This document shows, piece by piece, positions 12,010 through 23,056 of a stretch of DNA of 64,000 nt. The notes beneath the pieces were generated by a model that saw only the letters and a list, made by a program, of their open reading frames with translations, made no database searches and had not been told where the DNA came from. The position numbers and the translations under genes were made by a program. Every line of letters begins with the position of its first letter. Within the stretch, counting starts at the first letter, position 1. This DNA comes from Branchiostoma floridae (taxonomy: Eukaryota; Chordata; Leptocardii; Amphioxiformes; Branchiostomatidae), in contig NC_049980.1 of assembly GCF_000003815.2 (NCBI RefSeq), forward strand, positions 32,699,212 through 32,763,211, in the 5' to 3' direction.

Positions 12010-12482
12010 ATCCCCTTCACACGAGAAGGAATGAGCCGGAATGCCATCAGAATGAAAATTCTTGTCTATTCCTGTGAATTCGTAGTGCATTCTAGACATT
12101 CTTACGGCATTCGAAGTATTCTTTCGGCCACATTCTGACAGGATTCGAGGTGCTTGCCGTTTCGGTTCTCTATCGAATGAGATAAGAATGTTTCGAATAA
12201 TGTTAGAATGCCGTAGAATGCGGTCAGACTGCAGTCAGAATAGTTAGAATACACTAAGAATCCACTACGAATGCCATTCGATATTTCTCCACTTCGAATG
12301 CACCTCGACAGTTTTTAACATGTCAAAAACTTTTGAGCCAGCCAAAAGAACGGGGACGAATATCTCAAATGCAGTAAGAATGTTTAGAATACAGTACGAA
12401 TTGCGAGGAATTGCCACGAATAGAAAAAAAAATTCATTCGGACGGCATTCCGGCTCATTCGTGCTCTCGTGTGAAGGGGGCT
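12010..12482. mobile_element. TTAA-flanked TIR element
   Basis: The element is flanked by TTAA at 12006-12009 and 12483-12486. The left end reads ATCCCCTTCACACGAGA and the right end, reverse-complemented, AGCCCCCTTCACACGAGAG. Homology continues through GAATGAGCCGGAATGCC on both sides. The interior is built of many GAATNC-type repeats. A related fragment (GGCCTTCACACGG, 11893) precedes it. TTAA target duplication is typical of piggyBac and Kolobok, but no transposase is present. Confidence 0.8.
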
Positions 12483-13189
12483 TTAAGAAGGATTGACCAC
12501 GCCTATCATAATGATTATTCCAGCTACAACCATTTCATAATAGTCACATATTTGTACATCCTAAATTCTAATTCTCCTTTGACAGATGAGATTGTCAAAT
12601 AGCATGTAATGATGTTGCAATTACTCAGGACATCTTTAATTAAAGTACTGTTTAATGTACAAATTCTCTTATTTTTCTCTTTCTTGTGGGAAAGTCTTGT
12701 ATGTTGTTTACATCAGATTCTGAAATTCTATCCCAATGCTGGACACAGTATTACAGTATTTCGAAAATGAGATTGACAAATAACAGGTACAATGTAAATG
12801 CTCAAGATATCTTTATGAAAAAGAAAAGCATTTATTTTGTTTACAAACTTCTGTTTCCTTTTTTTCATTTGCCGAAATTCTTCATCTATCAGATTATGCA
12901 TTAACAGCAGTACTTATTTTTTGTTGCATCAAACAACATCTACAAGTGTACATGCACATGCACATGTATAGTGGTTTCAGCTGTCATGCCTGTTCTGCAC
13001 AGTAGAGGGCCTACAAGTAGTCTAAGACATGTACAACAGAAGGGAAAATGCAAGGCCTCTTTCAAATTCACTGCTCCACCTTCTTTCTGAACGATAATGT
13101 TTCTACTTATAACAAGATGCTGGTATCATTACACAATGGCTTTTTAGTGGAAGAGACACAAAAGTACATCAAAAGTTGACCATTAAAAG

Positions 13190-14120
13190 TTTTTGATCTG
13201 TCATGGCTTTTCCTACAAAAGAACTCCCTGTGGGGTCAGAAGAAGTCAGGCATTGGTTCCCTGTCCGGTCAAACGAATAAAATGTCGACTAAAAGGGAGA
13301 AACTTTGATCATTTGCGGAGGCCACAAAAACTTTGGAGGATCTGATTATGTGCCCTGAGGGCGGCGGTGCCAGCTCTATTCATCAGTGCTGTGTCAGCTA
13401 TGTGTTCCATCACAGGCCTGCACAGCAATTAACTGCACAACAAAGCACACATTACAGATGTGACAACCCCCAGAGAGGAAAATTAAGGTCAATTACAAAC
13501 GAGCTTCTCTAATTAGTTCCTCATTGGAAAGCAATTGGTCACCATAATACACACATTTTATTGGCTTTTACATACTGCCAGACAAGCGCTGGTCTGGCGG
13601 GGTCAGGTCTGATTTTATTATCATGACAGGATATCTAACATTGCCAACAAGGAGGCTTCCTACCTCTGAACTATGCTGTTCAGCTCCCTTTGTTGCGTGG
13701 CTATTGTCTGTACGGGGAGGCAAACAGATCAAAAGTCACCGTGATTATTGTGTATCAGTGTCATCAGGACTCCATTAACCTGGGAGGAAGAAAAAGAAGA
13801 TCTCCAATCATCCCCCATTGATTTTACATACATACGTACGCACAAAAGGAGCTTAGAGACATTTATTGAGCGGAGAGCAGGACATTTGACATGGAGCAAG
13901 ACCATTAGTCGGCAGGTACCCTCCAGGGACGGCGCTTTTGTGCGCTCAAACTCCACCTTTTGTAGGGTTCTTAGGAGGGTCATACGATCGTACATCATTA
14001 AACTACACGGTCAAGGGAATGTCAACTCCGCAGACCTTTGATCACAGGATGCCCGCTATCGGGACCTAAATGGCATTGCCTGCACGATCGCGCTTTGAAG
14101 CAGTCGCTTTTGTACATGCT
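13190..14120. promoter_or_regulatory. unique block flanking centlein exon 5, possible enhancer
   Basis: This is non-repetitive sequence of even composition on both sides of the 44-base exon. It contains a run of homeodomain-type cores: CAATTAAC near 13428, TCAATTAC near 13489 and the palindrome CTAATTAG at 13509-13516. No transposon ends or tandem structure are seen. It contrasts with the AT-rich, degenerate intron sequence around it. Regulatory function is inferred from composition and motifs only. Confidence 0.3.
13664..13707 (-). CDS. cntln: centlein exon 5 (44-base exon)
   Basis: This very short exon has acceptor CCGTACAG above 13707 and donor GTAGGA from 13663 downward. It encodes TIATQQRELNSIVQ (residues 85-98) plus two bases of a split Arg codon. 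The human segment RESVLKQEINDLVKRK aligns with it. The incoming phase 0 and outgoing phase 2 fit exons 4 and 6 exactly, which is the main support for such a small exon. It lies inside a block of unique sequence that looks regulatory (13.2-14.1 kb). Confidence 0.85.
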
Positions 14121-14694
14121 TTGTACAGGAGTTATTGGTAACATAAGAAGTAGCAGGCATCCTTCCATCTAGTAGCGTAAGGAAAGAATGGATAAAGCTA
14201 TGAGGAATCTTGCATATCATCGTTGGGTCTGAGTACTGTTGAAAAAGATTTTTTCGATGAAAGAGACCAGTTGGAGTCAGTTCAGTCAAATCTGGAAATA
14301 AGCTTTTTGTTTAATGGAAGAATGACAATAAGCGCATCAAGCATTTATGTTCTGTTTCGTAGACAAGGATCTTTGTCTTCCCATTTTGTCACAAACAAAG
14401 CACAAGGAGAAGTAGCGGTACTCATGTTTGAGAACACATCCTTGTCAGGATGATTACGTAACAATAAGGCAAGTTTACTGTGAACTGATCTACGGACAAG
14501 TTTGTGTTACTCTGACGAAGACAGCAAACTATCTGTACAGAAGAAAAATATAAAGTTGTGCACCTAAGAAAACTATGATCGATTTAGTGGTCATTGACCT
14601 GATGAAACTATTTACATAAGGAATCTAAAACTATAAAGCCAAAATAATACTGTAGTAAAAGCTTGTCTGTCAAAATGCTTGGTTACCAACTTAC

Positions 14695-14779
14695 TTCTTC
14701 GAGTTCGTGTATCTTGTTGTCCTTGGTCTGCAGGATATCCAGGACCTTCCTGTCCTTAATTTCTGCCTTCTCCTTCTCC
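14695..14779 (-). CDS. cntln: centlein exon 4
   Basis: This 85-base exon has acceptor TACTCCAG above 14779 and donor GTAAGTT from 14694 downward. It completes the Arg codon (AG+G) and encodes residues 57-84: EKEKAEIKDRKVLDILQTKD then NKIHELEE. Human centlein at the same position has EKQKSEAKDRKVLEILQVKD then AKIQEFEQ, so order, length and charge pattern are conserved. It ends in phase 0. A copy of the CAGGGCTCGAAAT element starts 38 bases upstream of the acceptor. Confidence 0.93.
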
Positions 14780-14817
14780 CTGGAGTAAGAACAAACACAG
14801 ATTGAAACAGTAAGTTA

Positions 14818-15105
14818 CAGGGCTCAAAATACAACCTGCATGTGCAGGTTAGTGCAGGTAAAATTGGAGCTGTGCTGGTATTTCTGGCGTCTACCTGCAC
14901 CTAGCCTGCACTGGGTTTTTCACATAAATGTCCTATATAGTAAAATGTAGCGGTATATGGATTGTCATTTGCTGCATTGACTGTTACCACCTATAAAGTA
15001 TAACAGAAAATAGCAATGGTGCAAGTAAAATTTGTCTGGTGCAGGTAATTTTCAATGTTACCTGCACCAGTGCAGGTATGCAGAAAAAAAGGATTTCAAG
15101 CCCTG
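14818..15105. mobile_element. CAGGGCTCGAAAT TIR element, copy 2
   Basis: Ends are CAGGGCTCAAAATACAACC and GGATTTCAAGCCCTG, with the same GTGCAGGTAAAATT interior as the other copies and a short internal deletion. It is inserted 38 bases upstream of the centlein exon 4 acceptor. Confidence 0.85.
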
Positions 15106-16389
15106 ATTTAATTTAGGGTGACCAGAGTTGTCTGACTGTACGTTGTACATTTTGTACATTTACGTTGTACCTCAGGCTGCAGCAAGTAAATTCTATGAAT
15201 GACATCCCCTACAGCCTGTAGACTCCAAATATAATGCAAGAGCCCCCCCCAAAAAACGAGATGCCTCGATTTCCAGACCATAAACCTTCAAACAAGAGGT
15301 TTGGTATCACAGACAACAAGTGTTTTAATAAAAGCAGTGAAGTAGTCTGGTAGCGCATACATGTAGCTGCTGTAACAATTATATTCATGGCTGCCACACT
15401 AGTGTACTACGTAGTGTGGTAGCCTTAAACAAAATTGTAGTGTAGGGAACAAAATTTCCTGTTTTTTTTTTTTAGAATCAGGGTAAATCAATGCATGTGC
15501 AGATGTCATCCAATATTCTATCTGTGGCCTCGGCCATGTACATTGAAACAAGGTGTCATACTCATAGCAAAGCCAATATCCCAGACCACAAGCTGGTGTG
15601 GCCCAACCATTACTGTGTCTGATTGAAACAATGCTTCATAATCAGTCCACGACACTGGCGGGGCACGTATAAAGGCAGGGACAACAAAGTTCAATCTCTG
15701 GACGATCAAAACTTCAATTTGTACGTTACGTAAATCATTTCTTTCTGGCCGACCTGGTCCAGAACAGATGGGGTAGGTTTGAGGTTAGGTCCAAATGAGA
15801 AACCGCAAATCTTAAGTTAAGGCAACATCACAGCTTTAACTTGACTCTGGAACACTTTAGAGAATATACAAGTACATCCATCCAGCGTGTGACTTTTGTA
15901 GCCTATTTAGCAGGCTCTACAAGTCATGTAAGTAAGTCAATTCTTTTCCAGGTTTGCTTGTATCTACTGCAAAGGAGATGGCAAAAACACTTCAATCTAC
16001 TGCAAGGGAGATTGCAATATGATTAAATCATTGCATAGGGTACAATACATGTACTACGAGTAAATACAAAGGCCTGGAGGAGACAGAGTAAGGGTTTACA
16101 GTGTAGTGGAAATTGACCAGTAAGGAAAATATGACTTGTGATAGCTTGTGTCAGGCTTGTTTCAGCTTCCTTGTGCCTACAAAATGTACCCTTACCCATG
16201 TGATAGGAGACACATGTACTTTTCATCACTCCCTATGCAATAGTTGTAGATTGTAAAAGTACTAGTCTCAGCACCTTACTTTTTGACAAATGTACTATTT
16301 ATTTGAAGAATACAGATTGAAAAAAAAGCTTGTGTCAGGCCTTATCTGTGATCAGTAAGCATCTGATATCTATCATATGAAAATGACTA

Positions 16390-16690
16390 TTTTGACATGA
16401 GATATTTGAAGTTCGAGAATAATGGCTGCATTTCAGGTAAGACTTCCCGCAAGTAAAAATGATCCCTCAGTAGAAGGTTTTTCAGCACCAAGGAGAAGGA
16501 ATAGTCTGTGACTGCAAATGTCAGATCATTTATGTATAAAACCAAGAAGGAGAACTTTCCTCCATCTTGAAAAAGAGGCAACCATGATAGAATCCCTGTT
16601 GGTAAAGATAGTTCCTCAGTAGAATGCATTTCAGCACCAAGGAGAGAGGACGGATTATGATCACAAATTGCTATTTCTTTATAAAAAAGC
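16390..16690 (-). repeat. dispersed repeat with internal duplication, copy 1
   Basis: On the minus strand TCCTTGGTGCTGAAATGCAT and CTTTACCAACAGGGATTCT occur, followed about 125 bases on by a second CTCCTTGGTGCTGAAAAACC unit. The same words occur on the plus strand at 23.9-24.13 kb. It is an internally duplicated dispersed element of unknown class. Confidence 0.7.
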
Positions 16691-17179
16691 ATGTGGAAGT
16701 ATGATGGATATTGTGTGTTTCACGTTCTGAGGGTGATAAAGGACAGGGCAGGTAAGAAACCTCCATAACATCTGCTTGGAGGCTATCTTAAGTTCACTGT
16801 CTGTTAAGAAAAGTGTCCCTCCAGCCTTGCAAACTTCCTAAAATAGGCACTCATTTTGTGTGAGTGAGAAAAGTGGGGTGAGAATAAGTGCCTTTTTCCA
16901 GTAGGGCATCACATTGGGGTCTGCTAGGGACATGCACCCAGAACCCTAAGATTCAAACTTTTAGCTTATCATGTACAAATTCTAGCTTTACCTGATTTTA
17001 ATGTACAACTATTTTACTTTATATATGTTTTTTTTATTGCATCTGTATATGTCTGTGGTCACGTAATCACCATATCCACAATGTATTGTTCTTGTCACAA
17101 CCTGAATAAAGTTTAAGTTAAAGATTCAAAGTCCCCAACGGTCCAAACCACAAAACCCCCTTGCCAGCTTTAAAGTTTA

Positions 17180-18250
17180 CTGTCCGTAAGAAGAGTGTCC
17201 TTCCAAAGTTCCCGGCTACTTGACCCAGGGACAGTGCCTCGTGCCCGTAGATCAAGCCTTAATCACACCATCAGTCTTATTGAAGAGTGTGCTGAGGAGA
17301 AATCCCATTGCCGGTGCAATCTGACTTCGGCTCGATCAATGGCGGGGAACAATGGCTACCTTTCCCCTGACACCAGCGTGCCATAATACTCCTCACCACA
17401 CATCAGCGCACCCCTCCCAAATCCATCACTTGCCATAGATTTGGGCTGGACGGCACAATGCCACCGGTGTCCACTGAAACTGTAGCAATCATCCCACCCC
17501 CGGACCCTTGTGCCCTCAGGTGTCCGGGCTTCGCAATTACATCCAACTCCCGTGGAACAGTCACGAAACTTTGTCCTTTCTTTGCCTGATGACCCAGCGC
17601 ATCAGTTATTAAGCTGAGCCAAAGAGGATGCCACCGAAACACTGGAGTTTCAGAGAACGCTTCGCCCCCACAGGAAATCACGGCGGGGGGAGTTTCAATG
17701 CGAGCGGTCACTTCCCGAAACTCAGGGGAGCAGGAGTCAGGATTACGGTGAGATGATGTCGCCCTGAGGTCGCTCAACTTCTGGGGAATAATCTGAACTA
17801 ACAGCTTCTAAAGTCTAGAATTAGAGAAGTTCAAATCTGGCCCCCTCCGAGGGACCCGGGGATGTCCATTAACAGCTTAGGATCGCAGGCTGGCGGCAGA
17901 GGTTACGACAGCGGTGGCAGAGGTGACAGACGGAGAGAGTGGCATGTGTCAAGGGTACTGAGAAGGACAAGGGCTGTACGGGAGAATGGACACATTTTCT
18001 CTGGTCTCTGCGTCTGAAATAACACTTCACACCACACCTTGGAGAAACAGCTTGACGGTCAAATCCACACAATGAAATCTTAGTCCATTAGAAACTTCAT
18101 ATTGTGCGCAGTTTGAAAGATAATCCTTTGTTCGTGGGGTCATTATCTGTGCCCACGCAGGAGAGCACTATAGACTTATCGGGGAGTCACATCTTCTTGT
18201 CCCAAGCTGCGGCCCATTACAAGCCACCGGGTCAGGGGACAATGTAGACT
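17180..18250. promoter_or_regulatory. unique block in centlein intron 3, possible enhancer
   Basis: About 1.07 kb of unique sequence of even composition with many intact CpGs sits inside an AT-rich intron and has no transposon hallmarks. A 124-codon open frame on the minus strand (17403-17777) gives a product of no recognisable family. I read the block as non-coding. Its character matches the intergenic blocks near basonuclin. Confidence 0.28.
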
Positions 18251-18534
18251 TTGATCTGGGAAGGACCTTACCAGTAATACAATAAGCCGGTAAAAGAGCT
18301 CGTACTACAAGTAACTGACAAGAGGACAATGTGCCATGTGACTTTGGCTAACACAAAGTAGACTTTTATCTGAGAAGGAAGGACCTTACCAGTAATGCCG
18401 TAAGCTGGAAAAGAAGAGCTTGTATCAACTAAAAAAAGTCCAACTTTTCCTACCATAAAGTAGACTTTTATTTGGAAATGCAAAGGGCCTTACTACTATA
18501 CTGAAAGCTGGTAAGAGAGAGCTTGTTAAGTTAA

Positions 18535-18992
18535 AGTTAAACCCTTCCTGCACCTGATGGCGCATAGGGTGGCACCCATCTCTGTTTCCTTAGCCCTGGG
18601 CCACACAACAAAATCACTACAACAGGGGGCTAGTCCACTGGTAGTGGTGTGTGTTCAATTTCCATACTCTTTCCCGAATGCTGAGTGCTATGCAGAGAAA
18701 GCAGCATGCACCATTTTTTAAAGTCTCTGGTATGACTCGGCCGGGATCGACATATTTTTACAAAGTACATTTTTTACAGGGAGCGGTTGCTAACCCTTCC
18801 CCTTTAACGTCCTGGTGGCCCCTCCGATGACACAGGACCTCCATTTTACATCCCTTCCAAAAGAGGAGTGCAGCCCCAACCGAGATGCCCTACCCAGGAT
18901 TGCACCGGGGTCTCCCAGTTACCAATGTATTAGAACCAGGAGCTTAACTGTGTGTGAGGCTGCTACCAGTTGAGCTACAGAAACATCCCTGC
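18535..18992 (-). mobile_element. tRNA-derived SINE
   Basis: Reading the minus strand from about 18990 gives a tRNA-like head with A-box TAGCTCAACTGGTAGC (18963-18977) and a degenerate B-box GGTTCTAATAC, then a body running toward 18535 that includes GTGTGGCCCAGGGCTAAGG. It lies 45 bases inside the intron after centlein exon 3. The tRNA moiety lacks intact stems, so it is not a functional tRNA gene. Confidence 0.65.
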
Positions 18993-19036
18993 TTAACCAG
19001 TTATGTTGACAAACAAACAAATAAACAAACAAGTAC

Positions 19037-19125
19037 CTCTGTATGACTTGGCTGATGGCCTGGGTGATGTCGGGTGACGCCACCTGTAACCGTTTCCATA
19101 GCGACCACACAAACTCCTTGTCTGC
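19037..19125 (-). CDS. cntln: centlein exon 3 (signature exon)
   Basis: This is the diagnostic exon: 89 bases, acceptor CCCACAG above 19125, donor GTACTT from 19036 downward. Residues 27-55 read ADKEFVWSLWKRLQV followed by ASPDITQAISQVIQ, with a split Arg codon (phase 2). Human centlein has ADKEFVWSLWKRLQV followed by TNPDLTQVVSLVVER, a near-identical match over the first fifteen residues. Centlein is a centrosomal and centriolar coiled-coil protein reported to link C-Nap1 and Cep68 in centrosome cohesion. That role is family knowledge. The sequence itself shows only the helical N-terminal region. The gene assignment for all nine exons rests chiefly on this one. Confidence 0.95.
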
Positions 19126-20156
19126 CTGTGGGAACAAAACAAGTCTCTTAACTACATATCGGGCCTAATACTTGATGATTTGATTAATACATGACTTGAT
19201 TAATACATGATAGCACTTGTGGCGCTATCATGGTATACTAAATAGGCAACAATTCTGTTGTAATTAAGTTCATACCACCGATATTTAGAATACATTAATG
19301 ATTATTCAAGGTTGCCCTGATAATAGAGTTTCTTTTTATGTGGGCCTGATAAATTTACTTGTGGTGCTATCACGATATACCAAATAAGCAACAGTTCTGT
19401 TGTTATTACGTTTACACTACAATAAAATAAACACTACCTCCGTAAGTAGTGTCATCAGGTTGGTAGGTCAATTCAACATTCTTCCTCGTTACACATTACC
19501 TTCTTTTAATTCTTCCGTAAAGTTTTCTAAGAAAAGAAGGTTGTGTAACAAAGAAGACTTTGTTGAATAAACACTTCCAATATCTAGAGGACATTAATGA
19601 TAATTTGACATTGCCATGATAGAACTGTTTTTTTTTATATATGGATTTATAAAGTACGAATGAAATGGAATTTCCAAATCATTAATGTAATAATGTGGTA
19701 ACTATTTTCTTGATTTCTATTTTCTAAAACATCTATGTTATCTTTATATCAACAGTCTACTGTGTGCTCCTTGGCCAAACAAGTCAGCAACAGATTGTGA
19801 CATCACAGAAGAGACTCCCAGCCACACTGGCTACTTATGGAGGGTGTCCTCTCTGTAACGTCATGACCTGTTGCTAATATAATTTGTTGCACCAAAGTAG
19901 ATATATGAAAAAAACTTCAAATAACCAACAATGAAATAATTGTTATGTAAACTATAGTTTTTGTACAAAACAAAGGTACAGCTACATACTTTGCAATGTC
20001 TTCTACAGCATACTAATATACATACAACCTACAAATGTACATATTGACTTATACATACAGCCAAACAAGGGTATACAAAAGGATCAACCTACATGCAAGT
20101 ATACACGTAAATGTATGCATATGAGTAAATGAACATGTAGACATAAGGTGGTGTAC

Positions 20157-20221
20157 CTGACACTGGGACAGCTCATCAGCTAGAGCCTCATTCTCTGCCT
20201 TCAGACGAGCGATCTCTGCAT
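20157..20221 (-). CDS. cntln: centlein exon 2
   Basis: This 65-base exon is bounded by the acceptor CTCCCAG (just above 20221) and the donor GTACAC (20156 downward). It completes the Asp codon begun in exon 1 and encodes residues 5-26, AEIARLKAENEALADELSQC and a final Gln, ending in phase 0. It is a charged heptad-like segment. In human centlein the corresponding stretch, just before ADKEFVW, is also a Leu/Glu-rich helix ending in LCQ. Together with exon 3 it reads CQADKEFVW as in vertebrates. A truncated mobile element begins about 40 bases upstream, at 20263. Confidence 0.85.
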
Positions 20222-20262
20222 CTGGGAGGATGTAAGAAGCCGAGCATTAAAAACCACACAGT

Positions 20263-20480
20263 GCTCGAATAATTAATTTTTTCAGCCAAGTTGCCCAGGC
20301 AGCAACCTGAGTCAAAAACCAGGTTGCGCCATCAACATTTCAGGTTGCCCCACTTCCAAGTTATTATTTTCTTCAAATCAGCTATTTACCCATGATCTTT
20401 TCGTCCAGGTACATGTAACTACTTCTGTTTTATATAATAAAACAAAAGCTGATGCATGGAGGCAGGGGAAAAGAGAAGAA
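20263..20480. mobile_element. short TIR element, caggttgc family, truncated copy 2
   Basis: It begins GTGCTCGAATAATT and contains GGTTGCCCAGGCAGCAACCT and CCAGGTTGCGCCATCAACAT, matching the other copies. The far end is not clear. It lies about 40 bases upstream of centlein exon 2. Confidence 0.65.
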
Positions 20481-20765
20481 TTTGTGCAGGAAATATTGAG
20501 AGTTTGATCCCATTACAATTGCTCTTAATCACATTTGTCATAATGGACATTTCACTTTGATTATAGGCTGTTGCCTCTAATTTGGATGGTGCACATTTGA
20601 GAATCAATAAGCCGCGTGCAACAAATCTGACTAATTGCAGCAGGCCAGGGTCTAATGAAACGAAAAATCACCGAGTCTCATTCAAATCTGTCCAGCCCTG
20701 CACACAGCAACATTGTGCCTTTTCTTACTTAGGCCACATCAAATTAATTCTTTGGTTCTGCTGGA

Positions 20766-21083
20766 CTTGAAATCCTTTTTTCAGCCAGGTTACCCAGGCG
20801 GCAACCTGAGTCAAAAGCCAGGTTGTGCCATCAACATGTCAGATTGCACTACTGTACTTCCAAGTTTTTAGCTATCCATTATCTTTTATTTACATTACAT
20901 GTAACTTCTTATGTTTTATCTTGTCAAGAAATACAAACAAAAGCTTATGCACGTAGGTGGGGGAAAAAGCAGTGTTCCAACTGCAAATTTCAGGTTGCGC
21001 ACTACGCTACCTGGGTTTAAAATTAAGTGCCACCGAAGAAATTGCGGCTGCATTTGCAAGTGTGCAAGTGGGTATTTCGAGCA
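20766..21083. mobile_element. short TIR element, caggttgc family, copy 3
   Basis: It runs from TTGAAATCCTTTTTTCAGCC to GGTATTTCGAGC. The inner part contains CGGCAACCTGAGTCAAAAGC and the far part TTCAGGTTGCGCACTACG. It is the best-preserved copy for the right terminus. The 74-codon open frame here is translation of the element. Confidence 0.75.
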
Positions 21084-21343
21084 CTATGCTGGGATTAGGA
21101 AGAATAATGCTAGTTCGGACCAAGGTACAAGGTAACATCTACATGTAAACTGAGGAAAATGGGATTTTCAGTATTCTTCAGATAGACTCAAAGGCCCACA
21201 TTTCTGAATGAAACGACCAAAATACCCCTTAAACCCATCACCATATAATCTGCACTAATTGACTATAATTTGATGAAAGAACAATGTAGAAATCAAACTT
21301 TCAATGTATCCAAAACAGTCATTTGTTGACTGTTTCTTTTATT

Positions 21344-21615
21344 CAATATTTCATCCATCCATCCATCCTTCCATCCATCCATTCCACCCATCCATCTGTC
21401 CATCCATCCCTCCCTGCCTTCCTCCCTCCATCCATTCATCCGTCCATCCATCCAACCACCCACCCATCCATCCATCCCTCCCTGCCTCCCTCCCTCTCTC
21501 CCTCCATCCATTCATACATCCATTTATACATCCATCCATCTATCCCTCCATCCATGCATTCATACATTCATTCATTCATTCATCCATCCATCCAGCCGCC
21601 CACCCACCCATTAAC
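21344..21615. repeat. CATC microsatellite, about 270 bp
   Basis: Long interrupted CATCCATC/CATTCATT/CCTCCCTC runs occur here. The open frames of Ile-His-Pro-Ser and Met-Asp-Gly-Trp repeats on the two strands are simple translations of the array. Confidence 0.97.
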
Positions 21616-21699
21616 ATGGCTGGCTATGCCTCAGATGAGCATACTGTGTAGACTCAAAACTGCTGAATGAAATGACAAAAATACCCCCCAAAACCCACC

Positions 21700-22085
21700 A
21701 CACTCTGCCGTCTGAGCTTATTAAGATTTATAAGATTTTCCGCCCCGACGGGAACGGATGGCCGGCCGTCTGACCAGCGAGCCAAGCAAAGGGCACATCT
21801 CCTTTCCAAACCGGCCATTCACGGGTCACCAGCGCGATTCAATAGGAGACTTCCTATCTTTTGTGCCCCTTCATAAGTTATCATGCCTGACACATCGACG
21901 GCAATGCTCCGATGGTGACCTCATAATTTTCAAGGGCATTTGTCTTTTAACCTCTAGCATGTACTTTGTTGTGCATGGAGGACATGCGTTGGGGAGACGG
22001 ACGTCAAAGTTCTATCAGGCAGAGCCGCGCCTGATAGGATAAAATCAGAGATAGCTCGGCTGATTGCATCTTGTATTCTTCCAGA
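21700..22085. promoter_or_regulatory. unique block in centlein intron 1, possible enhancer
   Basis: This is unique sequence between a CATC microsatellite and a GA run. It contains TTATTAAG and CCTCATAATTTTC, and an intact CpG-rich stretch (CCGGCCGTC, CGGCCATTC). No coding signal stands out. A further unique stretch (22150-22300) follows the GA run. Confidence 0.27.
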
Positions 22086-22116
22086 AAAATGGGGTTTACT
22101 CAATGTGCCGGGGCTG

Positions 22117-22148
22117 GAGAGAGAGAGAGACAGAGAGAGAGAGAGAGC
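22117..22148. repeat. GA microsatellite
   Basis: GAGAGAGA run interrupted by one CAG, in centlein intron 1. Confidence 0.95.
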
Positions 22149-22307
22149 TGACTACAGCAGTGTTCAACTCCGGGGCGGACCGCAGGACACAGGGGAGGAA
22201 GCAGCCAATTTTCTGGCGAGGATAAGAAATCTGCTGATGCCAACAGAGCCACTGTTCCCGCCTCACAAACTCACTGTTCCATTTCAGGCTTACAGTTTTC
22301 TCATTAT

Positions 22308-22545
22308 GTGCACAGTCAAAACTGACCAAGAAGACTACTCGGGGGACTGATAAAATCTGCCTACTATAGTATGCGGACTGGTGGTCACTATAGACAGGAT
22401 CGGATGCTTGTGTCAATGGGAAAAGTTATCATGAACCACCAAACAGTGGTCACAAATGAAGTTGGCAAAGTGGCCCTTATGACTTTTTATGTAGAGTTGG
22501 ATACTTGTACAGTTTTGACTGCATGTGTCCAGTCTACATTTGTGT
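22308..22545. mobile_element. CAGTCAAAC-family element, 22-kb copy
   Basis: It runs from CAGTCAAAACTGACCAAGAA to CAGTTTTGACTGC, the inverted ends of this dispersed family, here with a single, non-expanded right end. The interior ATGGGAAAAGTTATCATG matches other copies. Confidence 0.75.
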
Positions 22546-22557
22546 TCAGTGATTTTA

Positions 22558-22899
22558 GGCCACACCAATCTTATTTGTTGTTTCTCGGATTTCCCGGCCC
22601 TATTTTTTCCGATTTGAAGAAAAACAAAACACCTTGTGTTGACAAAATTTCACTGCCTCTCCTTTCTAAAATTATCTATGGGCCTCAAATTTCAGTAGCT
22701 GTACGTGCCTATTTTGAACGGTACATTTATCATTTTTCTTCAAACTTTGAAATGTTGTTATTTCTGTTGTGTAAGTTGAGTAAGCCCTTCCATCTATCCT
22801 ACCCCGATTTTTTGCAGAAGTTTTTTTTTTTTCTACCAACCGACCGACCCAATTTTTTCCTGAAAAAATCCAGAAACAACAAATAAAATTGGTGTGGCC
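22558..22899. mobile_element. Harbinger-like MITE with TTA target duplication
   Basis: Terminal inverted repeats are GGCCACACCAATCTTATTTG on the left and, reverse-complemented, GGCCACACCAATTTTATTTG on the right, with similarity continuing through TTGTTTCT. Flanking TTA at 22555-22557 and 22900-22902 fits the TWA duplication of PIF/Harbinger elements. At 342 bases it has no transposase. The long open frame spanning it (22371-22886) is therefore transposon-derived and not a gene. Confidence 0.85.
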
Positions 22900-23056
22900 T
22901 TAGGGTCAAAAGTGTCAACCAACCTTGTCTGTAGTATATAGCATTGGGAATGGACTGTCAGTATCTATTTTCTACAAACTACATCTCCAGTCTCTATGTC
23001 ACATCAAGTCTTACCCAGCTTGTACCTACTGTACAAAACTGTTGTATTATACCTAA

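Larger units (their letters stand above)
14780..19036 (-). other. centlein intron 3
   Basis: This 4.3-kb phase-2 intron holds a tRNA-derived SINE near its 5' end, the unique block at 17.2-18.25 kb, a dispersed repeat at 16.4-16.7 kb and a CAGGGCTCGAAAT-family element next to its acceptor. I see nothing specific in 15.1-16.4 kb. Confidence 0.8.

Noticed and set aside
13748-14041. 97-codon plus frame and its antisense 89-codon frame
   Set aside because: Both fall in the unique block beside centlein exon 5. Neither product is recognisable, and overlapping openness on both strands argues for composition effects.
18925-18992. tRNA gene on minus
   Set aside because: A-box is good but B-box and stems are degenerate and a SINE body follows, so it was called a tRNA-derived SINE instead.
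20735-20770. Second Harbinger-like terminus (TTAGGCCACATCAAATTAAT)
   Set aside because: Only a partial match to one terminus, no partner end and no duplication found. Could be a solo fragment or chance.
21293-21670. Ile-His-Pro-Ser and Met-Asp-Gly-Trp repeat proteins
   Set aside because: Direct translations of the CATC microsatellite.
22371-22886. 171-codon open frame
   Set aside because: It spans the end of a CAGTCAAAC-family copy and nearly all of a Harbinger-like MITE with target duplication, so it is chance openness across two mobile elements.
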